NCBI RefSeq assembly: GCF_051013375.1
Contig: NZ_CP142125.1
Direction: 5' to 3' (one strand)
Source of the DNA: Kordia algicida
GTDB lineage: Bacteria; Bacteroidota; Bacteroidia; Flavobacteriales; Flavobacteriaceae
DNA length: 64,000 nucleotides
A program made the translations under genes and the position numbers. This document shows, in pieces, positions 23,974 to 31,454 of the stretch (the stretch's first letter is position 1; the number at the start of each line of letters is the position of its first letter). Below the pieces are notes generated by a model. It saw only the letters and a list, made by a program, of their open reading frames with translations. It made no database searches and was not told where the DNA came from.

Positions 23974-25234
23974 ATACGGTTTGTAAGTCTGCTTTTAAAT
24001 CTTCTACATCTTCCAAGCCAACTGATAATCGAATTAAATCTTGCGTCACACCTGTAGAAACCTGTTGCGCTTCCGTTAATTGTTGATGCGTCGTACTTGC
24101 TGGATGAATGATGAGCGATTTTGTGTCTCCAATATTGGCTAAGAGTGAGAATACTTTTGTTTCGTCGGCAATACGTTTTGCGGCTTCAAAACCTGCTTTG
24201 ATTCCAAATGTTACGATGCCGCTTTGACCTTTTGGCAAGTATTTCTCAGCTAATGCTTTGTAGTTGCTTGTTTCCAATCCTGGATAGTTTACCCAAGCAA
24301 CAGCTTCTTGTGTTTGCAACCATGTTGCTAATTCGAGTGCGTTTTGACTATGCTGTTTGATTCTGATTGGCAATGTTTCTAATCCTTGAATGATTTGAAA
24401 TGCGTTGAACGGACTTAATGCCGAACCAAAATCACGCAATCCTTCAATACGTACTTTGGCAATGAATGCGGCTTCTTCTAAAGCTTCACTATAAATTAAT
24501 CCGTGATATCCTGCAGATGGTTCTGTGAATTCTGGGAATTTCCCGTTGGTCCAATCAAAAGTTCCTGCGTCAATGATTGCGCCTCCGAGTGCAGTTCCGT
24601 TTCCGTTGATGTATTTTGTAAGTGAATGAATGACAATGTTTGCGCCGTGTTTGATAGGATTCAGTAAGTAAGGTGTGGCAATGGTATTGTCGACTATGAG
24701 AGGGATTTTGTTTGCTTTGGCTTGTGCGGAAATTTTTTCAATGTCTAATACATCTAATTTTGGATTTCCAAGTGACTCGATGAAAACGGCTCTTGTGTTT
24801 TCTTGTACCGCATCTGTAAAGCTATTTTCTTCTGCTGGATCTACGAATGTTGTGGTAATTCCGAGTCTTGGCAAGGTTACATTTAGCAAATTATACGTTC
24901 CGCCATACAGACTGTTGGAAGCTACAATATGATCGCCTGCTCTGAGCAATGTGAGCAATGTAGTAGCAATGGCAGAAGTTCCTGATGCGGTAACTACGGC
25001 TGCGATTCCACCTTCTAATGAAGCTAAACGCTGTTCTAAAATATCGTTTGTTGGATTGTTGATTCTGGTATAAATATTTCCTGGTTCTGCTAAGGAAAAT
25101 AAGTTGGACGCATGATCGGAGTTGTTAAACACATATGCTGTTGATTGATAAATTGGAACAGCTCGTGTGCCGCCGTTTTGCGTTGTGTCGTGTCCTGAAT
25201 GTAATGCTTTTGTTGCGAATTGTTGTGTACTCAT
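23939..25234 (-). CDS. metY: O-acetylhomoserine aminocarboxypropyltransferase (sulfhydrylase)
   Basis: 431 residues from the ATG at 25234; the longer ORF to 25336 has a basic, unlikely N-terminal extension. The opening STQQFATKALHSGHD is the family signature. PLP binding is shown by ASGTSAIATTLLTLLRAGDHI near 84 and the lysine in NIVIHSLTKYINGNGTALGG near 205. The MetY-specific insertion (FPEFTEPSAGYHGL near 235) distinguishes it from MetZ/MetB. It condenses O-acetylhomoserine with sulfide to homocysteine, the point where the sulfate and aspartate branches of this cluster meet. It is the first gene after two tandem Cys/Met leader peptides and their terminators. Confidence 0.93.
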   Translation of the reverse strand: MSTQQFATKALHSGHDTTQNGGTRAVPIYQSTAYVFNNSDHASNLFSLAEPGNIYTRINNPTNDILEQRLASLEGGIAAVVTASGTSAIATTLLTLLRAGDHIVASNSLYGGTYNLLNVTLPRLGITTTFVDPAEENSFTDAVQENTRAVFIESLGNPKLDVLDIEKISAQAKANKIPLIVDNTIATPYLLNPIKHGANIVIHSLTKYINGNGTALGGAIIDAGTFDWTNGKFPEFTEPSAGYHGLIYSEALEEAAFIAKVRIEGLRDFGSALSPFNAFQIIQGLETLPIRIKQHSQNALELATWLQTQEAVAWVNYPGLETSNYKALAEKYLPKGQSGIVTFGIKAGFEAAKRIADETKVFSLLANIGDTKSLIIHPASTTHQQLTEAQQVSTGVTQDLIRLSVGLEDVEDLKADLQTVFEKITAGIPAS

Positions 25235-25256
25235 GTTTTCTTGTTTGTGTTTGTTT

Positions 25257-25278
25257 GCACTTCGATTTCGCTCAGTGC
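25257..25278. repeat. Dispersed small palindrome, GCAC...GTGC family
   Basis: GCAC-TTCGATTTCGCTCA-GTGC lies between the second attenuator terminator and the metY start. Compare 1165-1185 and 10567-10588. Confidence 0.55.
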
Positions 25279-25342
25279 GCTTTGATTTGTTTATTATTTT
25301 ATGTCTATTTTTTGAATTTACTTTTTTGATTTTCAACCAACG

Positions 25343-25387
25343 AAAAAAGGTCCTTTTGGAAGTGTATTACCAAAAGGACCTTTTTTT
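25343..25387 (-). terminator. Second (proximal) attenuator terminator before metY
   Basis: GGTCCTTTTGG (25349-25359) pairs perfectly with CCAAAAGGACC (25370-25380), flanked by A and T runs, leaving six T residues on the minus strand. It lies 15 bases past the leader 2 stop codon and 108 bases before the metY ATG. It is a strong hairpin with nothing to terminate except the leader transcript. Confidence 0.85.
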
Positions 25388-25402
25388 TACATGATAAATA
25401 GT

Positions 25403-25525
25403 TTAATACCTATCTGGAACTTTTTGATAATAGTAAGCTTGGCTACAACACATCATGCACATAGCCATCATACAACATATTGTCATTGTTGTTTTGATTG
25501 TTGCTATTTGAAAAAATTCACTCAT
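25403..25525 (-). CDS. Cys/Met-rich leader peptide 2 of the metY operon
   Basis: A 40-codon ORF. Residues 14-28 read MTICCMMAMCMMCCS, giving five Cys and seven Met codons in total, followed by a Tyr triplet (31-33). The stop is 15 bases before a strong terminator hairpin that precedes metY. The codons around Lys35-Pro37 (CAAAAAGTTCC) can pair imperfectly with the 5' arm of that hairpin (CTTTT core plus GG), in the same place where the sulfite-reductase leader has a perfect 8-base match. It is predicted to sense Cys-tRNA and Met-tRNA charging by ribosome stalling. The peptide has no signal peptide or known domain. Direct function of the peptide itself, for example metal or thiol binding, cannot be excluded. 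Confidence 0.75.
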   Translation of the reverse strand: MSEFFQIATIKTTMTICCMMAMCMMCCSQAYYYQKVPDRY

Positions 25526-25562
25526 TGGTTTTTTGAAAAAAAATTATTTTAAAATATAATCA

Positions 25563-25592
25563 TGAAAAAAGCCTCTGCAATTGCAGAGGCTT
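25563..25592 (-). terminator. First (distal) attenuator terminator between the two leader peptides
   Basis: A perfect 20-base palindrome, GCCTCTGCAATTGCAGAGGC (25571-25590), followed on the minus strand by TTTTTT. It lies 33 bases past the leader 1 stop codon. The 5' arm CCTCTGC is complementary (one G-U) to GCAGGGG inside leader 1 (25642-25648 in plus coordinates), and CTCTGC is complementary to GCAGAG at 25654-25659. Confidence 0.87.
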
Positions 25593-25624
25593 AAAATTAT
25601 TGTTGAATGCTTTTTTAAAGTTAG

Positions 25625-25702
25625 CTAAATACAATAGTTGTCCCCTGCGGCATCTCTGCTACACATCATACAACACATCATATTTGAAACTTTATTAAAC
25701 AT
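25625..25702 (-). CDS. Cys/Met-rich leader peptide 1 of the metY operon
   Basis: A 25-codon ORF. Residues 8-15 read MMCCMMCS, with a further Cys at 24: four Cys and five Met in 25 residues. It is the first ORF behind a clear promoter and is followed by a perfect palindromic terminator. Bases within codons 18-21 (GCAGGGG) can pair with the 5' arm of that terminator, so a ribosome held at the Cys/Met codons would leave this segment free to act as antiterminator. Its layout is the same as leader 2 immediately downstream and as the leader of the sulfite reductase operon. The peptide is too short for a domain, and coding is inferred from composition, position and the repeated architecture. Confidence 0.78.
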   Translation of the reverse strand: MFNKVSNMMCCMMCSRDAAGDNYCI

Positions 25703-25721
25703 TTTTCGTCTTTGTTTGTTA

Positions 25722-25754
25722 CAAAGGTAAAGTCATAATTATTTATTTTCCAAA
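25722..25754 (-). promoter_or_regulatory. Promoter of the metY operon leader
   Basis: On the minus strand, TTTG (25751-25754) is followed after 21 bases by TACCTTTG (25722-25729), a perfect TAnnTTTG box. Transcription would begin about 10 bases before the leader 1 ATG at 25702. It is divergent from the metK promoter. Confidence 0.7.
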
Positions 25755-25820
25755 TATTTTTCAAAAAAAAATTGTTTTTAACAGTTTTGTTAAGAAATGT
25801 AAAATTCTATTTTTTTGTTG

Positions 25821-25850
25821 TTTGTTTGTACGAAGATTTTTATACATTTG
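25821..25850 (+). promoter_or_regulatory. Promoter of metK
   Basis: TTTG (25821-25824), 18-base spacer, then TACATTTG (25843-25850), which match the Bacteroidota -33/-7 consensus. It implies a 5' untranslated leader of about 200 bases before the metK ATG. Confidence 0.75.
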
Positions 25851-25859
25851 CATCTGATT

Positions 25860-26015
25860 TTTGAGGAGAAATTTGAACTGATTGCAACCTCAAGTGCTGA
25901 ACTTGTTTCAGTACCTAGTTCACTAAGTCGTGGACTAGATCCTGAAATGAATTCAGGATATTTAAAAAATGCTAAAGCAGTAATTTTATACTTCTTTAGC
26001 CGACAAAGCAATCTC
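25860..26015 (+). promoter_or_regulatory. Structured metK leader, candidate SAM riboswitch (SAM-I/SAM-IV-like)
   Basis: TTGAGG/CCTCAA (25861-25866 with 25888-25893) forms a hairpin whose loop ends GATTGCAA. A second stem, GCTAAAG/CTTTAGC (25971-25977 with 25994-26000), follows. GATTGC in the first loop (25880-25885) can pair with GCAATC (26008-26013) downstream of the second stem, making a pseudoknot. GATTGCAACCTC and ATGCTAAAGC resemble conserved parts of SAM-I/IV-type aptamers, and the gene controlled makes SAM. Between the two stems, 25894-25970 is a variable arm carrying several small palindromes including 25939-25959. The exact riboswitch class was not resolved. Confidence 0.6.
25939..25959. 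repeat. Dispersed small palindrome inside the metK leader
   Basis: ATCCTGAA-ATGAA-TTCAGGAT shares its arms with 53977-53997 and nearly with 12125-12145. It sits in the variable arm of the putative metK riboswitch. Confidence 0.6.
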
Positions 26016-26061
26016 TTTTTTATTTTTCCTTTCACTTTAACCATTAAAAAGAAGATTTATT

Positions 26062-27318
26062 ATGTCATATTTTTTTACCTCTGAATCCGTTTCAGAAGGA
26101 CATCCAGACAAAGTAGCAGATCAGATTTCTGACGCTTTAATCGATAATTTTTTAGCCTTTGATCCTGAGTCAAAAGTAGCTTGTGAAACCTTAGTTACTA
26201 CAGGTCAAGTTATTCTTGCAGGAGAAGTAAAATCGAATACTTATTTAGACGTTCAAAAGATTGCTAGAGAAGTAGTTAACAAAATTGGCTATACGAAAAG
26301 CGAATATATGTTTGATGGAAATTCTTGTGGTGTTTTATCGGCAATTCACGAGCAATCTGAAGATATTAATAGAGGTGTTGATAGAGCTACGAAAGAAGAA
26401 CAAGGTGCTGGTGACCAAGGAATGATGTTTGGCTATGCAACAAAGGAGACAGAAAATTTAATGCCTTTAGCGTTAGATTTGTCACATTTAATGTTGATTG
26501 AATTGGCAGCTTTGCGTAGAGAAAATGAGGATATTACCTATTTACGTCCAGATGCAAAAAGCCAGGTAACTATTGAATATGATGACAACAATGTACCTTC
26601 AAGAGTAGAAGCGATTGTGATTTCTACTCAGCATGATGATTTTGATGAAAGAGATGAAGTAATGTTGGCTAAAATCCGTAAGGATATTGTTGAGATTTTA
26701 ATTCCACGTGTAAAGTCAAAATTAAAACCAGAAATTCAAGCATTATTTGGTGATGATATTAAGTATCACATCAATCCAACTGGAAAGTTTGTTATTGGTG
26801 GACCTCACGGAGATACAGGTTTGACAGGAAGAAAAATTATTGTTGACACGTACGGTGGAAAAGGTGCGCATGGTGGTGGAGCTTTTTCAGGAAAAGATCC
26901 AAGTAAAGTAGATAGAAGTGCAGCGTATGCAACACGTCACGTAGCAAAAAACTTAGTTGCGGCTGGCGTTGCTGATGAGATTTTAGTACAAGTTTCTTAC
27001 GCTATTGGAGTGGTTGAACCAATGGGAATTTTTGTAGATACGTATGGAACTGCAAAAGTTGATTTATCAGATGGAGAAATTGCAGAGAAAGTAAAAGAGG
27101 TATTTGACATGCGTCCTGCGGCGATTGAAAGTCGTTTAAAATTACGCACACCGATGTATAGCGAAACAGCGGCTTATGGACATATGGGACGTAAAAACGA
27201 AACTGTTTCAAAAACGTTTACAACGCCAAATGGAGAAACAAAAACATTAGATGTTGAGTTATTTACTTGGGAAAAACTAGACTACGTAGATAAAGTAAAA
27301 ACAGCTTTCGGATTGTAA
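26062..27318 (+). CDS. metK: S-adenosylmethionine synthetase
   Basis: 418 residues. Family hallmarks are SESVSEGHPDKVADQISDAL at the start, the hexapeptide GAGDQG in EEQGAGDQGMMFGY near 116, and GGAFSGKDPSKVDRSAAY near 275. It makes SAM from methionine and ATP and so closes the pathway encoded divergently on the other side of the shared 150-base promoter region. Slightly longer than E. coli MetK (384), as usual for Bacteroidota. A terminator follows directly. Confidence 0.97.
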   Translation: MSYFFTSESVSEGHPDKVADQISDALIDNFLAFDPESKVACETLVTTGQVILAGEVKSNTYLDVQKIAREVVNKIGYTKSEYMFDGNSCGVLSAIHEQSEDINRGVDRATKEEQGAGDQGMMFGYATKETENLMPLALDLSHLMLIELAALRRENEDITYLRPDAKSQVTIEYDDNNVPSRVEAIVISTQHDDFDERDEVMLAKIRKDIVEILIPRVKSKLKPEIQALFGDDIKYHINPTGKFVIGGPHGDTGLTGRKIIVDTYGGKGAHGGGAFSGKDPSKVDRSAAYATRHVAKNLVAAGVADEILVQVSYAIGVVEPMGIFVDTYGTAKVDLSDGEIAEKVKEVFDMRPAAIESRLKLRTPMYSETAAYGHMGRKNETVSKTFTTPNGETKTLDVELFTWEKLDYVDKVKTAFGL

Positions 27319-27341
27319 GATTCTGAGCTTAGTTATATGTT

Positions 27342-27380
27342 AAAAAGGTCGCTTCTGTTGCTATGGAAGCGGCTTTTTTT
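27342..27380 (+). terminator. Terminator of metK
   Basis: GTCGCTTC/GAAGCGGC stem (one G-U) followed by seven T residues, 24 bases after the metK stop codon. Confidence 0.85.
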
Positions 27381-27510
27381 GTACAACCCTTTTTCGTTTC
27401 AAATAAAATAGTACCTTTAGCCTAGCTACATTCATTAAATTATCAATATAATTTAAACTAAAAAAGCTGGTTTCGTTCTGAAATTCAGCCAACAAACTAT
27501 TTTTTATCTT

Positions 27511-28113
27511 ATGAAACATATTGTATTCATAGTACTATTTGCGATAAGTATACAAACTACACATGCACAATTTTCAGAAAATCACGCTATTTACGGATCA
27601 GGATCGCTAGATTTTGGAAACTATTTTGGTGCTGATTTGAATCTTAATTATGTGTATCAAGAAAATTATTCTTTCAAAATTGGCTACAGCGGACACATTC
27701 GCAGTCCGAAATCAAAACCCGATGATTATTCCACAGGACTTTTTCGTGCTTTGACATTAGGAATTGCATCGCCATATGATAATTTGGAAACCTTTCATTT
27801 AATGGCAGGGAAAATTTATAAATTCAATGAGAAGGGAACAATTCGGTTGAATTTATCCGTTGGTTTGGCTCTTGTAAATATCAAAGAACCTACCAATTGG
27901 CAAATGAATGATAACGGTTTTTTAGACCAAAATTACACGTGGGATTATTATGAATATAGTACAATCGGTATTATTATCAATCCAAAAATAGAGTTTCCGT
28001 TTACACGTCATTACGGACTCAGTATTTCGCCTGTTTTACAGTTGAATAAAGATCGTGTTTATATCGGAATTGGAATTGGACAAATGATTGGATTGTTGCG
28101 AAAGCGAAATTGA
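27511..28113 (+). CDS. Hypothetical exported protein, probable outer-membrane beta-barrel
   Basis: 200 residues, not assigned to a family. It has a Sec signal peptide (MKHIVFIVLFAISIQTTHAQ). The mature part is rich in alternating hydrophobic strands with aromatic girdles (LDFGNYFGADLNLNYVYQ, YSFKIGYSGHI, IRLNLSVGLALVNI, YGLSISPVLQLN) and ends IGQMIGLLRKRN. Size and pattern suit a small 8-stranded porin-like barrel or OmpW/outer-membrane-like protein. No operon partner; terminators stand on both sides. Confidence 0.6.
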   Translation: MKHIVFIVLFAISIQTTHAQFSENHAIYGSGSLDFGNYFGADLNLNYVYQENYSFKIGYSGHIRSPKSKPDDYSTGLFRALTLGIASPYDNLETFHLMAGKIYKFNEKGTIRLNLSVGLALVNIKEPTNWQMNDNGFLDQNYTWDYYEYSTIGIIINPKIEFPFTRHYGLSISPVLQLNKDRVYIGIGIGQMIGLLRKRN

Positions 28114-28135
28114 TTGTACTTTAATTTTTTAAAAT

Positions 28136-28171
28136 AAAAAACCGCTTCTATTAGCCCTTGAAGCGGTTTTT
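28136..28171 (+). terminator. Terminator after the hypothetical barrel gene
   Basis: ACCGCTTC/GAAGCGGT stem between an A run and a T run, about 25 bases past the stop codon. Confidence 0.8.
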
Positions 28172-28314
28172 ATCATTAAAATATTACCTAATAATCTGAT
28201 ATTTGTTTCTAATAATATTGTAAAGTTGATGATTAACTTTCTATTTGTTAGAAAAAATGGCACAAAGTGATCTTTTTCAGGTAAAAGAGTGATGATCTGT
28301 AGTATAAAAAGACT

Positions 28315-28866
28315 TTACTCACAATTCTCATTGTAATAATGAATAACTTTTTCAAGATTTGATTGCGTAAATTCAGGTTTTTCAGGAAATTTTTCCCTAA
28401 AATCAGTACATTTATTTAATGCTGATAGCAATGTATAGTATTCGTTTTTTGTTCGAATATATCCGTGATAAACATCACTCACCACAAAAGATGTATTTCC
28501 CCAATTCGTAGGATCGTGCTCATACAATTTTAATGCTCCTTTCGTGATAATGACATCCATAGGTGTATACGAAATTGGATTGTTTGGTGTAAGCATTACC
28601 ATTTCTTCTACATAAAATTCTTGACCTTTGCGATAGTGATACACTTGATAAATTTCATCATATTGAACGATACGTTTTTCGCGAGCTGCATTCACAACCT
28701 TCACTTGACCAAGTTTATTCATTCGTCTAGAAAAGCGTATTTTATTCCCAAATATTGAATCTTTTGTCTTAAGAATGATAAAACTTTGATTCTTTTTGGA
28801 AGATGGCAACGTTGTACATGAAGCAACTAGCAAGCAAATACAAATATTTTTTAGCAAATTTTTCAT
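28315..28866 (-). CDS. Hypothetical lipoprotein, copy 2 of a tandem pair
   Basis: 183 residues with a lipoprotein signal (lipobox VASC at residues 14-17 region, then TTLPSSKK). It shares with the upstream neighbour the opening SFIILKTKDSI, then an RR-rich segment, DVYHGYIRTK near 130, LNKCTDFREKFPEK near 150 and the tail IHYYNENCE. The family is unknown to me. The two genes are 12 bases apart and co-oriented, so they arose by tandem duplication and are probably one operon. The protein should be anchored on the periplasmic side of a membrane. Confidence 0.7.
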   Translation of the reverse strand: MKNLLKNICICLLVASCTTLPSSKKNQSFIILKTKDSIFGNKIRFSRRMNKLGQVKVVNAAREKRIVQYDEIYQVYHYRKGQEFYVEEMVMLTPNNPISYTPMDVIITKGALKLYEHDPTNWGNTSFVVSDVYHGYIRTKNEYYTLLSALNKCTDFREKFPEKPEFTQSNLEKVIHYYNENCE

Positions 28867-28878
28867 CTTTCTATAGCA

Positions 28879-29454
28879 TTAATAATCACAATTTTTATTG
28901 TAATAGCGAATCATTTTTTCTAAGTTTTTCTTTTTACGTTGTTCTTTCTCAGTAAACTTTTTATGGAAAGCTTCACATTTATTTAAATGTACCAACAACT
29001 TTTTTCGTTTGTAATATTTATTGGCATATCCGTGATAAAAATCACTCACTACAAAATAATAATCAGGTCGAAATCCTGGATCATTCAAATATAATTTAAC
29101 CTTTCCTTCATTGATAACAATATCCATTCCTACATGTGTATCAATGCGCGAAGGTGTTTCTTCAATGATTTCGACTACATTGGGTCTGTTTTTCCGATCG
29201 AATTCATGAATTTGATATATTTGATCGTACGTGTACATCGTTTCAACTTCTTGACCATCTTCCATATTGGTAATTGTAACGCGACCCATATTTCGAAACG
29301 GATTTACAGACCGTAATTGATCTGCTACAATCGTATCTTTCGTTTTTAAAATGATGAATTCTTTGTTACGTTGCGATTCAGGCAAAGAAGCACAGGAAAT
29401 CATACATAAGCAAAATAGTATCTTGACAAATAAAATGTTGGGAATGACTTTCAT
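28879..29454 (-). CDS. Hypothetical lipoprotein, copy 1 of a tandem pair
   Basis: 191 residues from the ATG at 29454, which puts the signal peptide (MKVIPNILFVKILFCLCMIS) at the very N-terminus with lipobox MISC; the ORF upstream of it is not needed. It is paralogous to the next gene: FIILKTKDTIVADQL, DFYHGYANK, LNKCEAFHKKFTEKE and IRYYNKNCDY match their counterparts in order. Paired cysteines near the C-terminus are kept in both. Function unknown. Confidence 0.7.
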   Translation of the reverse strand: MKVIPNILFVKILFCLCMISCASLPESQRNKEFIILKTKDTIVADQLRSVNPFRNMGRVTITNMEDGQEVETMYTYDQIYQIHEFDRKNRPNVVEIIEETPSRIDTHVGMDIVINEGKVKLYLNDPGFRPDYYFVVSDFYHGYANKYYKRKKLLVHLNKCEAFHKKFTEKEQRKKKNLEKMIRYYNKNCDY

Positions 29455-29574
29455 TTTTCTTTTTTTTATAAAATTAAGAAAGATCAATCTGTAAAAACAT
29501 ACGATGTTTTGCGTAGTTTTTGTAGTTCTTGTTTAAAACTGTAACTTCGAAAAGATTCCAAGTAAACTTGAAGT

Positions 29575-31323
29575 ATGATTACAACAAAAACCAAAGATTC
29601 AATTACTTTTCATATTGAAACTTTAGAACGACCTGATGATTTGGTAGACGAAAAAGCATTTAGTGAAATCGCGCAAACCTTTTCTTCAAAAATAGAATAC
29701 TTACCAAATCCTGATGAGAAATTAATAGCAGGAGGTTCGCATGCGTTTTTATACGGATTGTATCTAGCATACTCACAACACAGACCATTTACGCTTTCGC
29801 CTGATATGATTTGGTTGTTGGTTTTGCAAGGAATTTCAAATCATGTAAATTTTTCCTATCAAGCTAAAGAAAATCTATTTCCACAGTTAACTAATAAACA
29901 GACGATTACCATTGAAAGTAATAATATTTTCCTTGGCGATCCTGAAAGTCCGTGGCACGAAACCACAGCACAATTTACCAACCAAATTGAAAAAATTGTG
30001 GGTTCGGAGATTATTGCCGATTTACGAGCTGATTTTAGTACTACAACATTAGCTTCAAAAGTAGTTAGTGAAATTACAATAATGGATGCGTTTAAATCCT
30101 ATTTTGATTATGATATTGCTGTTTGTGTTTGTGGAATTCCTGAATTAAAACTTGAAGGTTCTGCTACCGATTGGAATCGCATGTTAGACAAGTTGGAAAT
30201 CTTGAAAAAGTATGATATGGAATGGTGGTATGAAGACTTAAAACCCATCATCACAAAAATTAAAGATACTGCCGAAGAAATTATAGATAATGAATTTTGG
30301 ATGCACATTTTTAAAGTTCATACTACGGAAGAATATGGAAATCCGAAGTCTGTTGATGGCTGGATAACCAAGTTTTTCCCTTTTGATAATATTGGCTATC
30401 GAATTGATTTGAGAAAAATAAAAGGATACGGAATTGATGACCTTTTTGAAAAATTACCGAAGCAAATAGTAACTGTGAATTTTAGACATCTGTTATATGA
30501 CTTACAAGGTAATTTGCTCGAAGAAACAGCCATGGAATATTTGGGTGGCTTTGTCGGGATTTCTCAACATCACGAAACTCAGTTTTTAAAACCAGAAATC
30601 AATTGGATCATTGGTCACCAAACGAAAGAAACGATTACTGATAAAAAAGAAATAGATAAAAATCGGCTACCTTCAAAGGCATTTCATAATATAAAAATGA
30701 TTCCCGAAGAAGTTTTTGATGTAAATGAATGGGAATATTTACACTTAGGTTTTACGAACAAGGTTGTTATTTCAGAACGTGCAAAAGAGCTAAAATTTGA
30801 ACACTTAACTATTAGTGGAGAAATTAACAGCGAAACTATCAGAAGACTGGAATCGTACTTCGACTGGACAAAAAAATTCATTACAGTTAATGACAAAAGG
30901 CTTGGTGAAGACAGGTTTTCTTCCGAAGAATATCAAGAATATATCCAACAGATCAAACAAAAATATGTTCCGAAAACAGGAAAATCAAATTATGTGCAAG
31001 GTGAAATGATGCGAACTGTTGAAAAATTGGAAGAAGAAGCTATTCAGCATCAAAATAAAAACTATACTAAAATATGTCATGGACGATTAGCTTCTTTTTT
31101 AGATAAATATTTATATGATGAAGATGTTTTTATTGAAATACACCTGACTGAGATCCTCCTTACCTTAGAAAGATTTAAAAATAAAAATAGATCGCTTAAA
31201 GAAATTCAAGATCATGGTTATAGTCTTGCATACGAATATAAGTATATCAAAGAACGAATCGTAGAATGGCATTTGCATTATGGTCCAACTAAACTTGAAG
31301 AAGATCCGAAGTTATGTCTCTAA
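29575..31323 (+). CDS. DUF4419 domain protein
   Basis: 582 residues, cytoplasmic by appearance. The DUF4419 signature is near residues 57-90 (GGSHAFLYGLYLAYSQHRPF then LSPDMIWLLVLQGISNHV), with NPKSVDGWITKFFPFD near 257 and GGFVGISQHHETQFLKPEINW near 325. The last 180 residues are helical and charged and may be a separate domain. The family is found sporadically in bacteria and fungi and its activity is not established. It stands alone, with no co-directional partner close enough to suggest an operon. Confidence 0.8.
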   Translation: MITTKTKDSITFHIETLERPDDLVDEKAFSEIAQTFSSKIEYLPNPDEKLIAGGSHAFLYGLYLAYSQHRPFTLSPDMIWLLVLQGISNHVNFSYQAKENLFPQLTNKQTITIESNNIFLGDPESPWHETTAQFTNQIEKIVGSEIIADLRADFSTTTLASKVVSEITIMDAFKSYFDYDIAVCVCGIPELKLEGSATDWNRMLDKLEILKKYDMEWWYEDLKPIITKIKDTAEEIIDNEFWMHIFKVHTTEEYGNPKSVDGWITKFFPFDNIGYRIDLRKIKGYGIDDLFEKLPKQIVTVNFRHLLYDLQGNLLEETAMEYLGGFVGISQHHETQFLKPEINWIIGHQTKETITDKKEIDKNRLPSKAFHNIKMIPEEVFDVNEWEYLHLGFTNKVVISERAKELKFEHLTISGEINSETIRRLESYFDWTKKFITVNDKRLGEDRFSSEEYQEYIQQIKQKYVPKTGKSNYVQGEMMRTVEKLEEEAIQHQNKNYTKICHGRLASFLDKYLYDEDVFIEIHLTEILLTLERFKNKNRSLKEIQDHGYSLAYEYKYIKERIVEWHLHYGPTKLEEDPKLCL

Positions 31324-31454
31324 ACCTACAATGTATTCACTACTACTCTATTTGGTCAAAACCTAATGGAAATTATCGATGCCGTAAATAAATTGCTTAG
31401 ATTGAAACATATTTCTGCGTAATTCGTCTTGTAATAAACAACTGTTTTATTCTT

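Noticed and set aside
25235..25336. 34-residue basic extension of MetY
   Set aside because: Family proteins start at the STQQFATKALHSG segment; the extension covers a palindrome and terminator-proximal leader.
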